Source: DATLMR01 sp035537555 (GTDB lineage Bacteria > Acidobacteriota > Blastocatellia > UBA7656). From it: a DNA stretch of 17,739 bases. The stretch is from assembly GCA_035537555.1 (NCBI GenBank), contig DATLMR010000022.1, forward strand, positions 1 through 17,739. Direction: 5' to 3'. The notes beneath the pieces were generated by a model. The model did not search any database, had not been told where the DNA came from, and worked only from the letters and a program-made list of their open reading frames with translations. Position numbers and translations under genes: made by a program. Positions 7,976-16,775 of the stretch are shown here, one piece after another; the stretch's first letter is position 1, and each line of letters begins with the position of its first letter.

Positions 7976-8584
7976 ATGAAAAGACGTGAAGCAAGAATTT
8001 CGGCGCGGGTCTTCGCGGCCACGGTTGCGCTCGCAGCCCTCTGGGTCGCGGGGATACTGCTGGCCCCGCTCCTCTCTGGCCGCGACCCCGGCATTCCCGA
8101 CCCGCTCGTATCGAATGATCACACCCCTCCCGGCTTTAAAGCGGAGACGCTGGTCTCATCCCTTTACAACGCGTACAAACCCGTCTGTCACCAGCTCTCC
8201 GACCGCTCTATTCACATAAGCGGCCATCCGATGGCCGTGTGCGCTCGCTGCTTTGGAATCTACTCGGGATTTCTCCTAGGGTTGCTCATCTACCCGCTCG
8301 CGCGCACGCTCACGCGAACGGACATGCCGCCCCGTCTATGGCTGATTATCGCGCTCGCGCCCGCGGGCGTCGATTTTTTCGGCGGCTTGTCAGGAGCCTT
8401 TGAAAACAGCGCGGCTTCGCGGCTCGTGACAGGCCTGATCCTGGGAACGGCGGGCGCTTTTTATATCATGCCGGGACTCATATGCATGACGCGCGACTGG
8501 CGCGGCTCAAGCTCCCCGGCCGGGGCAGCCCGCGCCGTATCACCTCCAGATCCTCTTCGAAACGCAGCAACGGAGGAATCGTAA
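7976..8584 (+). CDS. DUF2085 family membrane protein
   Basis: This 202-residue protein has three to four hydrophobic segments (about 12-33, 92-110, 120-140 and 148-170). It carries the hallmark pattern of DUF2085: CHQ at 71-73 followed by RSI and then VCARCFGIYSG at 88-98. Four conserved polar residues (Cys71, His72, Cys89, Cys92) could bind a metal or a cofactor, which is inference. The biochemical function of the family is unknown to me. ATG 7976 has only a modest AGGG 9 bases upstream. Its last codons contain the Shine-Dalgarno of the next gene, and its TAA shares one base with that gene's ATG, so the two are very probably co-translated. Confidence 0.85.
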   Translation: MKRREARISARVFAATVALAALWVAGILLAPLLSGRDPGIPDPLVSNDHTPPGFKAETLVSSLYNAYKPVCHQLSDRSIHISGHPMAVCARCFGIYSGFLLGLLIYPLARTLTRTDMPPRLWLIIALAPAGVDFFGGLSGAFENSAASRLVTGLILGTAGAFYIMPGLICMTRDWRGSSSPAGAARAVSPPDPLRNAATEES

Positions 8585-9210
8585 TGGTCGAAAAACCGAG
8601 CAAGCTCCAGCCCGCGCTGGTCGGCGGTCTCATCGCCGGCCTGCTGTCGTCTATTCCGTTCATCAACTGGGTCAACATATGCTGCTGCCTCTGGATCTTG
8701 CTGGGCGGAGTCGTCGCCGCGCGCATGCTGATAAAGCGATCTCCGGTGCTTCCCGTAACATCGGGCGAAGGAGCTACGGCCGGAGCGCTCGCGGGCCTGG
8801 TCGGCGCGGCAATCTACCTCGTGATCGGGGTGCCGCTCGCCCTTCTCACCGAGTCGCTGTTTCTTGAGATGGTGAGACACTTTGTAGAATCCATGAACAA
8901 TCCCCAGGCCAGCGCCGAGTTCGAGAGAAGGATTCGGGAAATGCAGAATCAGCCCCTGGCTCAGAAGCTGGCTATGGGTCTCATCAATTTCGTCTGGTAC
9001 TCCGTCGTTATGGTAGGCTTCTCCACCGTCGGGGGCATAATCGGGGTCGCCCTTTTCGAGAAGCGGAAGGGTCAGCCGCCGCCGGGTTACTATCCGCAGG
9101 GCTTCGCGCCGCCCGCGCCTCCTGCGGGGCCGCCCGTGGGCCCGCCCCTCGGCAATGCCCCGCCTCCGAACGAGCCGCCTTACGGGGGAGGCGAGCCGCC
9201 CCCTTATTGA
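8584..9210 (+). CDS. Uncharacterised multi-pass membrane protein with Pro/Gly-rich tail
   Basis: The start chosen is ATG 8584, which overlaps the preceding stop (TAATG) and has GGAGG 7 bases upstream. A longer frame from 8482 would lie inside the DUF2085 gene and lacks these signals. The 208-residue product has Gly/Ala-rich hydrophobic segments at about 9-28, 31-50, 62-88 and 132-156. The motif CCC at 33-35 lies in the second. A short charged loop at about 100-125 (EFERRIREMQNQ) separates the membrane parts. From about 160 the tail is almost wholly Pro, Gly and aromatic residues (PPPGYYPQG, PPNEPPYGGG). I do not recognise the family. Coupling to DUF2085 suggests a shared membrane role. Confidence 0.8.
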   Translation: MVEKPSKLQPALVGGLIAGLLSSIPFINWVNICCCLWILLGGVVAARMLIKRSPVLPVTSGEGATAGALAGLVGAAIYLVIGVPLALLTESLFLEMVRHFVESMNNPQASAEFERRIREMQNQPLAQKLAMGLINFVWYSVVMVGFSTVGGIIGVALFEKRKGQPPPGYYPQGFAPPAPPAGPPVGPPLGNAPPPNEPPYGGGEPPPY

Positions 9211-9277
9211 GCGGCCTGCTTTGCGCCGTCGGGGCCCGCGACAGGGTAAACATGCGGCGCGAAAGGCGATCGCCATC

Positions 9278-9306
9278 TTGAAATGAGCGCGGCACATCCC
9301 TATACT
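9278..9306 (+). promoter_or_regulatory. Sigma-70-type promoter for the glycosyltransferase gene
   Basis: TTGAAA at 9278-9283 and TATACT at 9301-9306 are separated by exactly 17 bases, each matching five of six consensus bases. It is the best promoter candidate in the window. A perfect palindrome GGCGATCGCC (9265-9274) abuts the -35 element and could be an operator. The predicted leader is about 65 bases. Confidence 0.55.
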
Positions 9307-9314
9307 GTGCGCTT

Positions 9315-9335
9315 GGCTGATTACCAACTTCAGCC
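9315..9335 (+). promoter_or_regulatory. Leader hairpin before the glycosyltransferase gene
   Basis: Arms GGCTGA (9315-9320) and TCAGCC (9330-9335) form a perfect 6-bp stem with a 9-base loop at the very start of the predicted transcript. It could stabilise the mRNA or be chance; no known riboswitch fold was recognised. Confidence 0.25.
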
Positions 9336-9377
9336 TTCGGTAGCGCATCAAAGCGCACGGTACAGGTGGCAGAAACT

Positions 9378-11306
9378 ATGACGAAGCTATTTAAACCCGC
9401 CCTGCTTGCGATTGCTTGTCTGATCGTCTCGGGCGGGACCGCTCGCGCGGGCGCGCAGGGATCGATTCAGGGGAACATTCTGGACTTGCAGGGCAGAGGC
9501 GGAGCCTGGGTGATCGTCTCCGCGCGCGACGGCAATTCCGGAAAGCAGTATCAGGCCAAGTCCGATGCGGACGGCGCGTTCGTTTTCGAGAGCCTGGAGC
9601 CGGGCCGTTACCTTCTATCAACTGAATACCCGGGCATCGAGCCCGCCTGGAGCGCGGTCCAGGTAGAGGCCGGGCGCGTGGCGCGGGCGGAGATGGTCAC
9701 GGTCCCCCTGCGCGTGACGGGCAATGACTCCGTCGATAAGTTCGTGGCTTCATCTTCGGCTCAGGGCGGAGGCTATCCGGCGGGCAACATCAGCTACCTG
9801 AACGTCAACGACACGCTCGACCTCTATCTGATGTGGATCTATTTCAGCATACTCGGACTGCTGTCGGTCTACGGCGTCTACCGCTACCGGATGGTCTACC
9901 TCTTCCTCCGCTACAAAGATCACAACCCGAAGCCGAAATCCGCCTTCGCCCCGAATCGCCTGCCTCGCGTCACGGTTCAACTGCCGCTCTTCAACGAAAT
10001 GTACGTGGCGGAGCGGCTGATCGACGCGGTCGTCAAGCTCGATTACCCCCGTGAGCTGCTGGAGATCCAGGTGCTCGACGATTCGACCGACGCGACGACC
10101 GAGATAGCCTCCCGTATCGTCGCCAGGTACTTCGACGAGGGCCACGACATCGTCTACCATCACCGCTCGAATCGGGAAGGATTCAAGGCGGGCGCTCTCG
10201 AAGCCGGGCTCAAAAAGTCTTCCGGCGAGTTCGTCCTCATCTTCGACGCGGACTTCGTACCCCGCCCCGATTGCATATACAAGATGATCGACTACTTCAC
10301 GGACGATCGGGTCGGCATGGTGCAGATGCGGTGGAGCCATATCAACTCCGAGTACTCGCTCCTGACAAAGGTGCAGGCCATAATGCTCGACGCCCACTTC
10401 ACGATCGAGCAGACGGCGCGCAATCGGTGCGGAGGCTTCTTCAATTTCAACGGCACGGCGGGCATGTGGAGGCGGGAAGCCATCGAGTGGTCCGGCGGCT
10501 GGCAGCACGACACTCTGGCGGAGGACACCGACCTCTCCTACCGCGCCCAGTTGATGGGCTGGCATTTCGTATACCTGGCCGACGACGACGTGCCGTCCGA
10601 GCTGCCGGTCGAGATGAATGCCTTCAAGTCCCAGCAGAAGCGATGGGCCAAGGGCGTGGTCCAGGTGGGGCTCAAAATGTTCAAGCGGATATGGCACGAT
10701 CCGCGCCTCCCCTTCCAAATCAAGCTCGAACAGTTCTTCCGCCTGACCGGCAACCTGGCCGCGCCTCTCGTGATCGTGCTGGCGCTCATAAACCTGCCCA
10801 TCCTGATCGTGCGCTACAACCAGGGCTTCTTCCACCTGTTCGTGCTCGACGTTCCGATCCTTACTTTTTCCACCCTGTCGGTCGTGGCCTTCTACGTAGT
10901 CTCGCAGCGCCACCTGCACCCCACGACGTGGAAGAGCACGCTCAAGTACCTTCCCATCGTGATGAGCATGGGGATCGCCCTCACGTTTTCAAACGCGCGA
11001 GCGGTGCTCGAAGCGATATTCAGAGTCAAGTCGCCCTTCGTGAGAACGCCCAAGTACCGCATCGAAGCGGCCAGCGACACGACCTGGGTGAAGAAGAGCT
11101 ACGTGCCGAGGCGGATCAAAGTGCCGGTGCTCGAGATGCTCTTCACGGTCTACTTCATCTTCACGGTCTGGTACGCGATCGAGACCCGCATTTTCGGGAC
11201 GATTCCTTTTCTCATGATCTACCTCTTCGGCTACGCCTATGCGACCGTGATGTCGATCGCGCAGAGCGGCCTGAACGTGCGGCGCGATCAGAAGATCAAG
11301 CGGTAG
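9378..11306 (+). CDS. Processive family 2 glycosyltransferase (CslA/cellulose-synthase-like) with N-terminal carboxypeptidase-regulatory-like domain
   Basis: ATG 9378 is preferred, with AGGTGG 8 bases upstream; GTG at 9366 in the same frame would add four residues. The 642-residue product has a signal-like N-terminus (about 1-26), a beta-rich domain at about 28-115 resembling a carboxypeptidase regulatory domain (DADGAFVFESLEPGRY), and a membrane segment at about 148-166. The GT2 catalytic domain follows: VQLPLFNE, VLDDSTD (Asp234-235), FDADF (Asp290, Asp292), HFTIEQ, NGTAGMWR, LAEDTDL (Asp383) and QQKRW (419-423). The last is the QxxRW motif of processive synthases. Further membrane segments lie at about 460-480, 490-510, 525-540, 586-605 and 610-628. 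The catalytic core looks closest, by eye, to plant CslA/CslC glucan and mannan synthases, so a beta-linked polysaccharide product is likely; the sugar cannot be read from sequence. No BcsB-like partner is adjacent. Confidence 0.9.
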   Translation: MTKLFKPALLAIACLIVSGGTARAGAQGSIQGNILDLQGRGGAWVIVSARDGNSGKQYQAKSDADGAFVFESLEPGRYLLSTEYPGIEPAWSAVQVEAGRVARAEMVTVPLRVTGNDSVDKFVASSSAQGGGYPAGNISYLNVNDTLDLYLMWIYFSILGLLSVYGVYRYRMVYLFLRYKDHNPKPKSAFAPNRLPRVTVQLPLFNEMYVAERLIDAVVKLDYPRELLEIQVLDDSTDATTEIASRIVARYFDEGHDIVYHHRSNREGFKAGALEAGLKKSSGEFVLIFDADFVPRPDCIYKMIDYFTDDRVGMVQMRWSHINSEYSLLTKVQAIMLDAHFTIEQTARNRCGGFFNFNGTAGMWRREAIEWSGGWQHDTLAEDTDLSYRAQLMGWHFVYLADDDVPSELPVEMNAFKSQQKRWAKGVVQVGLKMFKRIWHDPRLPFQIKLEQFFRLTGNLAAPLVIVLALINLPILIVRYNQGFFHLFVLDVPILTFSTLSVVAFYVVSQRHLHPTTWKSTLKYLPIVMSMGIALTFSNARAVLEAIFRVKSPFVRTPKYRIEAASDTTWVKKSYVPRRIKVPVLEMLFTVYFIFTVWYAIETRIFGTIPFLMIYLFGYAYATVMSIAQSGLNVRRDQKIKR

Positions 11307-11326
11307 CTCGAATCGAGAGTTATACC

Positions 11327-11358
11327 GGGAGGGCGAGCTTTCGGGCCCCCGCCCTCCC
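11327..11358 (+). terminator. GC-rich hairpin after the glycosyltransferase gene
   Basis: A perfect 9-bp stem (arms GGGAGGGCG at 11327-11335 and CGCCCTCCC at 11350-11358) with a 14-base loop lies 20 bases after the stop. No T run follows, so it may be a weak or partial terminator, or a 3'-end stabiliser that lets some reading into the peptidase gene. Confidence 0.45.
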
Positions 11359-11403
11359 ATGATTCCACTTCTTCCCCAACCCCATTCATAAAGAGGCTCT
11401 CTC

Positions 11404-13560
11404 ATGAAGAAGCTCGCCCCCTTCTCCGTACTCCTGGCCCTGCTGGCGCAGTTGCAGCCGCTCGCGGTCATCGGAGCGCGCCCGGCAAGCGCCAATCAGG
11501 CTTACAGCAAGACGTCCCTGCTTTCGGACAAAGAGGTTATGGCGCTCGGCTCCGAGATCAGCGGCCTGATGGCGAAGGATTCGGTCGTCGAGCTCTGCCG
11601 CTTCCACAGGGTGCAGGGCTCCAGAGGTTTTTCTCGCGCCGCGGAATTCGTCGCGGCGAGGGCGAAAGAGTACGGCCTCGAACAGGTGCAGGTCGAGCGA
11701 TTCGCGGCCGACGGCCAGAAGACCTACCACACTCTTAAATCTACTCCGGCCTGGAACGCCGAGGCGGGAGAGTTATGGGAGACGGGACCGAGAAGGGCGA
11801 AGATCGCGGACTACGCGGAGATGAGCGTGGCGCTCGCCGACTACTCGCAGAGCGCGGACGTAACGGCCACTCTCGTCGATGTCGGCGCGGGCACATCAGC
11901 CGAGGATTACGAGAACAGGGACGTGAAGGGCCGCATCGTGCTCGCGGGCGGAGACGTCGCAACCGTCCACGCGCGGGCGTGCCAGGAGCGGGGCGCCGCC
12001 GGGATACTCAGCTATCAGCAGAATCAGGTCACCGGCTGGTCAGGCGATTACGTGGACAACGTGCGATGGGGCCACCTCTCTCCTTACAATCCCGCGAACA
12101 GGTTCGCCTTCATGATCTCGCTCCGGCGAGCGAAAGAGTACCGCGACAGGCTCGCGCGCGGCGAGCAGGTGACGCTCCAGGCCCGGGTGAAGGCAGAGAT
12201 GCGGCCCGGCTACTACGACGTGGTGACCGCGGTCATTCCCGGCACGGACCTCCCGAATGAAGAGATAGTATTCAGCTGCCACCTCTGCCATCAAAAGCCC
12301 GGCGCGAACGACAACGCCTCGGGCGCGGCGGCCATACTCGAGGCCGCCCGCGCGATAAACACCCTGATTCGCAAAGGCGAGCTCGCCCGCCCGCGCCGCG
12401 CCATCCGCTTCATCTGGCCGCCCGAGATCAACGGGACGCTCGCCTACTTCGCCGAGCACCCGGAGATCGTCCGCCGCATGAAAGCCGCCGTGCACTGCGA
12501 CATGGTCGGAGGCGATCACGCCATCACGAAATCGGTCCTGCACGTCACGCAGACTCCGGCCTCGCTCCCGAGCGCGGTCAACACGGTCTCCGAGGTATTC
12601 GCCGAGTACGCGATGGCCGGCAGCTTGAAAGCGGCTTCGGGGGCCGGTTTCGAGGACGCGCTCGTCTCTCCCGATGGAGCCAAGGAGGCCCTTATCGCGG
12701 ACATCACGCCTTTCGAGATGGGCTCGGACCACGACGTTTACCAGGAAGGCTCGTTCCGCGTGCCGACCATCTACCTGCGCGACTGGCCCGACGTATTCAT
12801 TCACACCAACAACGACACGCCGGCCAACATCGACCCGACCAAGATCAAGCGGTCCACCTTCATCGCGGCCGCCTCCGGCTATTTCCTCGCCCGCGCGAAC
12901 TCGGATGACGCGTCGAGGCTCGCCTCGGAGGTATTCGCCCGCGCGCTCGCCCGCGTGCCGAAAGAGCGCGAGCGGGCGCGAGCGCTCGAAGCCGAGGGAG
13001 GGGCCGGGCCCGGGGAGGCGCGCAACATCATATCCCGGTCGCTCGAAAGAGAGGTGGAAGCGCTCGGCTCGGTCCTCGCGCTCGCGCCGCAGGACGGCGC
13101 GCTCGAATCGAAGGTGACGGGCTTCGTCGACCAGCTGAGCGGCTCCTGGCTCCTGCTCACGGGAAAGCTCACGGAGCAGCGCAAAGGCAACCGCATAATC
13201 TTCACCATCGAAGCGAAGGAACAGCCCAGGCCGGGCAATCCGAAGGACTCGTCGAGGCCGCGCTCGGTCAACTCGGACTTGAAGCGAGTGCCCGCGCGCA
13301 GAGTGTCGGGTCCGATGAGCGTCTACTATTACGATTATGTCGAGGACCACGCGAGCCCCGACGACATGCGCGCGGTCGAGCGCATCACGAGCAAGCCCGG
13401 CGGAGAGATAATAGTCTACGAGATTCTGAACCTCGTAGACGGCAAGCGGACCATCGCGGACATTCGCGATTACATCTCCGCCGCCTACGGCCCCGTGGAG
13501 GCGGCGGACGTGGCGGACTACCTCCGGGTGCTTGAAAAGATAGGTGTTGTGGGTTTCTAG
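11404..13560 (+). CDS. Secreted DUF4910/M28-like metallopeptidase with PA domain and C-terminal PqqD-like/winged-helix domain
   Basis: This 718-residue protein has ATG 11404 with AAGAGG 7 bases upstream. A signal peptide (about 1-30, likely cut after ASA) suggests export. A PA-like domain lies at about 150-260 (DVKGRIVLAGGD, ERGAAGILSY). The peptidase core reads HLCHQ (293-297), GANDNASG (301-307), WPPEINGTLAYF (338-349), CDMVGGD (365-371), GSDHDVY (440-446) and FIHTNND (465-471). His293, Asp303, Glu341, Asp366 and His467 are the likely zinc and catalytic positions. The HxCH and PE-x-x-G forms resemble the DUF4910 branch rather than typical M28, which has a double Glu. Residues 500-640 are partly helical and unassigned. 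Residues about 665-718 (VYEILNLVDGKRTIADIR, then a YLRVLEKIGVV end) match PqqD-like/winged-helix domains. An exported aminopeptidase is the most likely role; the substrate is unknown. Confidence 0.85.
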   Translation: MKKLAPFSVLLALLAQLQPLAVIGARPASANQAYSKTSLLSDKEVMALGSEISGLMAKDSVVELCRFHRVQGSRGFSRAAEFVAARAKEYGLEQVQVERFAADGQKTYHTLKSTPAWNAEAGELWETGPRRAKIADYAEMSVALADYSQSADVTATLVDVGAGTSAEDYENRDVKGRIVLAGGDVATVHARACQERGAAGILSYQQNQVTGWSGDYVDNVRWGHLSPYNPANRFAFMISLRRAKEYRDRLARGEQVTLQARVKAEMRPGYYDVVTAVIPGTDLPNEEIVFSCHLCHQKPGANDNASGAAAILEAARAINTLIRKGELARPRRAIRFIWPPEINGTLAYFAEHPEIVRRMKAAVHCDMVGGDHAITKSVLHVTQTPASLPSAVNTVSEVFAEYAMAGSLKAASGAGFEDALVSPDGAKEALIADITPFEMGSDHDVYQEGSFRVPTIYLRDWPDVFIHTNNDTPANIDPTKIKRSTFIAAASGYFLARANSDDASRLASEVFARALARVPKERERARALEAEGGAGPGEARNIISRSLEREVEALGSVLALAPQDGALESKVTGFVDQLSGSWLLLTGKLTEQRKGNRIIFTIEAKEQPRPGNPKDSSRPRSVNSDLKRVPARRVSGPMSVYYYDYVEDHASPDDMRAVERITSKPGGEIIVYEILNLVDGKRTIADIRDYISAAYGPVEAADVADYLRVLEKIGVVGF

Positions 13561-13579
13561 AAATAAAAGGGACCGGGAT

Positions 13580-14071
13580 TCAACCGCTCGCTCTGCTCGA
13601 GGCGCGGCGCGAGTTCGTATAAACCGCGATCGTAATAAGCCCGAACAGACCGCCCGCAGAGTCGATCATCACGTCGTAGATAGAGCCGCCGCGCGTGCGC
13701 GTGAAGGTCTGATGGTACTCGTCGACGAGCGCCCAGCCCGCGACCATCGCGAAGGAATAGACGGCCCATCCGAGCCTCCAGCGAATCACGCTATCGGCGC
13801 GCCAGGCGCGGTAAAGAAGGGAGGCCAGCACGGCGTACTCGAAGAAGTGCGCGCACTTGCGCACGACGTAGTTGATCTTCAAGAGGGTCGCGTTGCTCGC
13901 CCCCGGCATGAAGCGGTCGAGCAGGTCCTTGATCAGCCCGCGCGTGTTGTCTCCTGAAAAAACGTCCGTGGAAAAATAGTACATAGCTCCGAGGGCTATC
14001 GCGACCGGAAGCCAGTACCTGATGATTCTGCTCGCGATGGAGCTTTCCGCTCTCGTTATGTTCTCTGCCAT
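13580..14071 (-). CDS. VanZ-family membrane protein
   Basis: This 163-residue protein carries the family's hallmarks: RKCAHFFEYAVLA (71-83), DEYHQTF (117-123) and GSIYDVMIDSAGG (129-141), with hydrophobic segments at about 19-33, 76-90, 100-116 and 134-151. VanZ itself raises teicoplanin resistance in enterococci, but most family members lie outside resistance clusters and have unknown roles, so no resistance is implied. The start at 14071 has only a weak GGAC-like site. It begins 27 bases after the atpG terminator hairpin on the same strand and ends 19 bases from the convergent peptidase gene, so it is either expressed by read-through of the atp operon or from its own unseen promoter. Confidence 0.85.
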   Translation of the reverse strand: MAENITRAESSIASRIIRYWLPVAIALGAMYYFSTDVFSGDNTRGLIKDLLDRFMPGASNATLLKINYVVRKCAHFFEYAVLASLLYRAWRADSVIRWRLGWAVYSFAMVAGWALVDEYHQTFTRTRGGSIYDVMIDSAGGLFGLITIAVYTNSRRASSRASG

Positions 14072-14084
14072 CGTCCGTCAATCA

Positions 14085-14126
14085 TAACAAAGAAGAAGGC
14101 CCCGCGCCTTTGAGCGGAGCGGGGCC
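14085..14126 (-). terminator. Intrinsic terminator of the atp operon
   Basis: On the minus strand a perfect 8-bp stem (GGCCCCGC and GCGGGGCC, at 14119-14126 and 14098-14105) with a 13-base loop is followed at once by a T-rich tail, TTCTTCTTTGTT. It lies 42 bases after the atpG stop and marks the end of the operon. Confidence 0.75.
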
Positions 14127-14168
14127 GCAGATGATTCGCGTTGAGGGCGAGGTTTCGGGCGGAGCCTT

Positions 14169-15080
14169 TTATCCGCGGAGCGCCTGCGCGCCCGACACGA
14201 CTTCGATGATCTCGCGCGTGATGGAGGCCTGCCGCACGCGGTTCATGTTCAGGGTGAGCGTCTCTATCACTTCGCCCGCGTTCTTCGAGGCGGAGTCCAT
14301 GGCCGTCATGCGCGCGCCGTGCTCGCTCGCGACGGATTCGAGGAGCGAATAGAAGACCTGCGTCTCGACGTATTTCGGCAGCAGGCTGCCGAAGATCTCG
14401 CCCGCGGGCTGTTCGTAGAGGTAATCGATGAGGACTTCGGGCTTCTCCTGCGCGCGCTCGGATGCGGGCGCGGCCTCCGTCTGGCCCGTAAGCTCTTCCG
14501 ACGCGATCGGGAGCAATTGCTTTACGACGGCGCGCTGCGAGAGCACGGACTTGAACTCGCTGTAGAGGACGAATACTTTATCGACGGTCGAGCCTTCCTC
14601 GGTGTACATCCTCATCAGCTCGCGCGCGATCTCCGCGGCGTCCGCGTGGTCTACCGTGCGCGCGGTGACGTTGACGTACTCGCCGACCACGGGGACGTCG
14701 CGGCGGCGGAAGAAATCTCTCCCCTTCCGCCCGATCACCACCAGCTCCACCTGCTTGTCGCCGTTCTCGTTGATGAATCTCTGAGCGGCTTTGATGAGAT
14801 TGGTGTTGAACGCGCCGCAAAGCCCGCGGTCCGCGGTGACCAGAGCGAGCACGTACCGCTCATCGCCGCGCACTTCGAGCAGAGGGTGATTGTAATCGCC
14901 CGCGCGCGACGCGAGTCTTCCGAGCACGCGCATCATCGTGTTCGCGTAAGGGCGCGCGGCGATCAGGCGGTCCTGAGCGCGGCGCAGCTTCGCGGCCGAC
15001 ACCATCTTGTAAGACTTGGTGATCTGTTGCATGTTGCGGACGGATCGAAGCCGCCGCCTGATATCTTGAAGGTTTGGCAT
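14169..15080 (-). CDS. atpG: ATP synthase F1 subunit gamma
   Basis: This 303-residue subunit is the central rotor shaft linking the catalytic alpha3beta3 head to the membrane ring. The N-terminal helix has the signature QDIRRRLRSVRNMQQITKSY followed by MVSAAKLRRAQ; ALVTADRGLCGAFN is at about 78-91, and the C-terminal helix has ARMTAMDSASKNAGE followed by LTLNMNRVRQASITREI. It is about 15 residues longer than usual because of a Glu/Ala-rich insert around residues 195-212. The start ATG 15080 has no convincing Shine-Dalgarno; instead a strong hairpin lies 12 bases upstream in the 46-base gap after atpA. It is the last gene before the operon terminator. Confidence 0.97.
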   Translation of the reverse strand: MPNLQDIRRRLRSVRNMQQITKSYKMVSAAKLRRAQDRLIAARPYANTMMRVLGRLASRAGDYNHPLLEVRGDERYVLALVTADRGLCGAFNTNLIKAAQRFINENGDKQVELVVIGRKGRDFFRRRDVPVVGEYVNVTARTVDHADAAEIARELMRMYTEEGSTVDKVFVLYSEFKSVLSQRAVVKQLLPIASEELTGQTEAAPASERAQEKPEVLIDYLYEQPAGEIFGSLLPKYVETQVFYSLLESVASEHGARMTAMDSASKNAGEVIETLTLNMNRVRQASITREIIEVVSGAQALRG

Positions 15081-15092
15081 GAGTTAAGCGCC

Positions 15093-15114
15093 GGGGCCGG
15101 TGTCGCCCGGCCCC
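15093..15114 (-). promoter_or_regulatory. Hairpin between atpA and atpG
   Basis: Arms GGGGCCGG and CCGGCCCC form a perfect 8-bp GC-only stem with a 6-base loop. No T run follows on the minus strand. It sits between the atpA stop and the atpG start, where a ribosome site would be expected, so it may set the level of gamma relative to alpha or guide mRNA processing (inference). Confidence 0.55.
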
Positions 15115-15126
15115 TTTCAACTGGTT

Positions 15127-16683
<1,557 letters not shown>

Positions 16684-16712
16684 TATTTTCTCCTGTATTT
16701 GCCAGGCCTATA

Positions 16713-16758
16713 ACTTATAAATTAGATTTCAAGTCTTCACTTATATATTAGATTTCAA
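16713..16758. repeat. AT-rich tandem repeat (26-bp period) between atpH and atpA
   Basis: Two 20-base copies at 16713-16732 and 16739-16758 differ at one base and are spaced 26 bases apart, in a strongly AT-rich patch. On the minus strand each copy begins TTGAAATC and ends ATAAGT. The layout does not give a well-spaced -35/-10 pair. It may be a regulator site, an internal promoter, or an A/U-rich enhancer of atpA translation. Confidence 0.7.
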
Positions 16759-16775
16759 TCACTGTTCGGTCTAGC

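Noticed and set aside
6862..8094. Long minus-strand ORF (410 codons) opposite glpX and the DUF2085 gene
   Set aside because: It is antisense to clear GlpX coding sequence, rich in Arg/Asp/His as expected of a GC-rich shadow frame, and matches no family.
9265..9274. GCGATCGC as a cyanobacterial HIP1-type repeat
   Set aside because: The octamer was seen only here and near 2547-2554, far too rare for a HIP1-rich genome; it is better noted as a local palindrome.
9750..10919. 389-codon minus-strand ORF opposite the glycosyltransferase
   Set aside because: It is a shadow frame of the motif-rich GT2 gene, with low-complexity Val/Asp/Glu composition and no domain.
10271..11362. 363-codon plus-strand ORF overlapping the glycosyltransferase in another frame
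   Set aside because: It is Arg/His/Pro-rich, has no motif, and the GT2 frame explains the DNA.
12040..13350. 436-codon minus-strand ORF opposite the peptidase gene
   Set aside because: It is antisense to a peptidase with intact active-site motifs, so it is a composition artefact.
13580..14071. Glycopeptide resistance gene
   Set aside because: The family is VanZ, but no vanHAX or other resistance genes are nearby and most VanZ-family proteins are unrelated to resistance.
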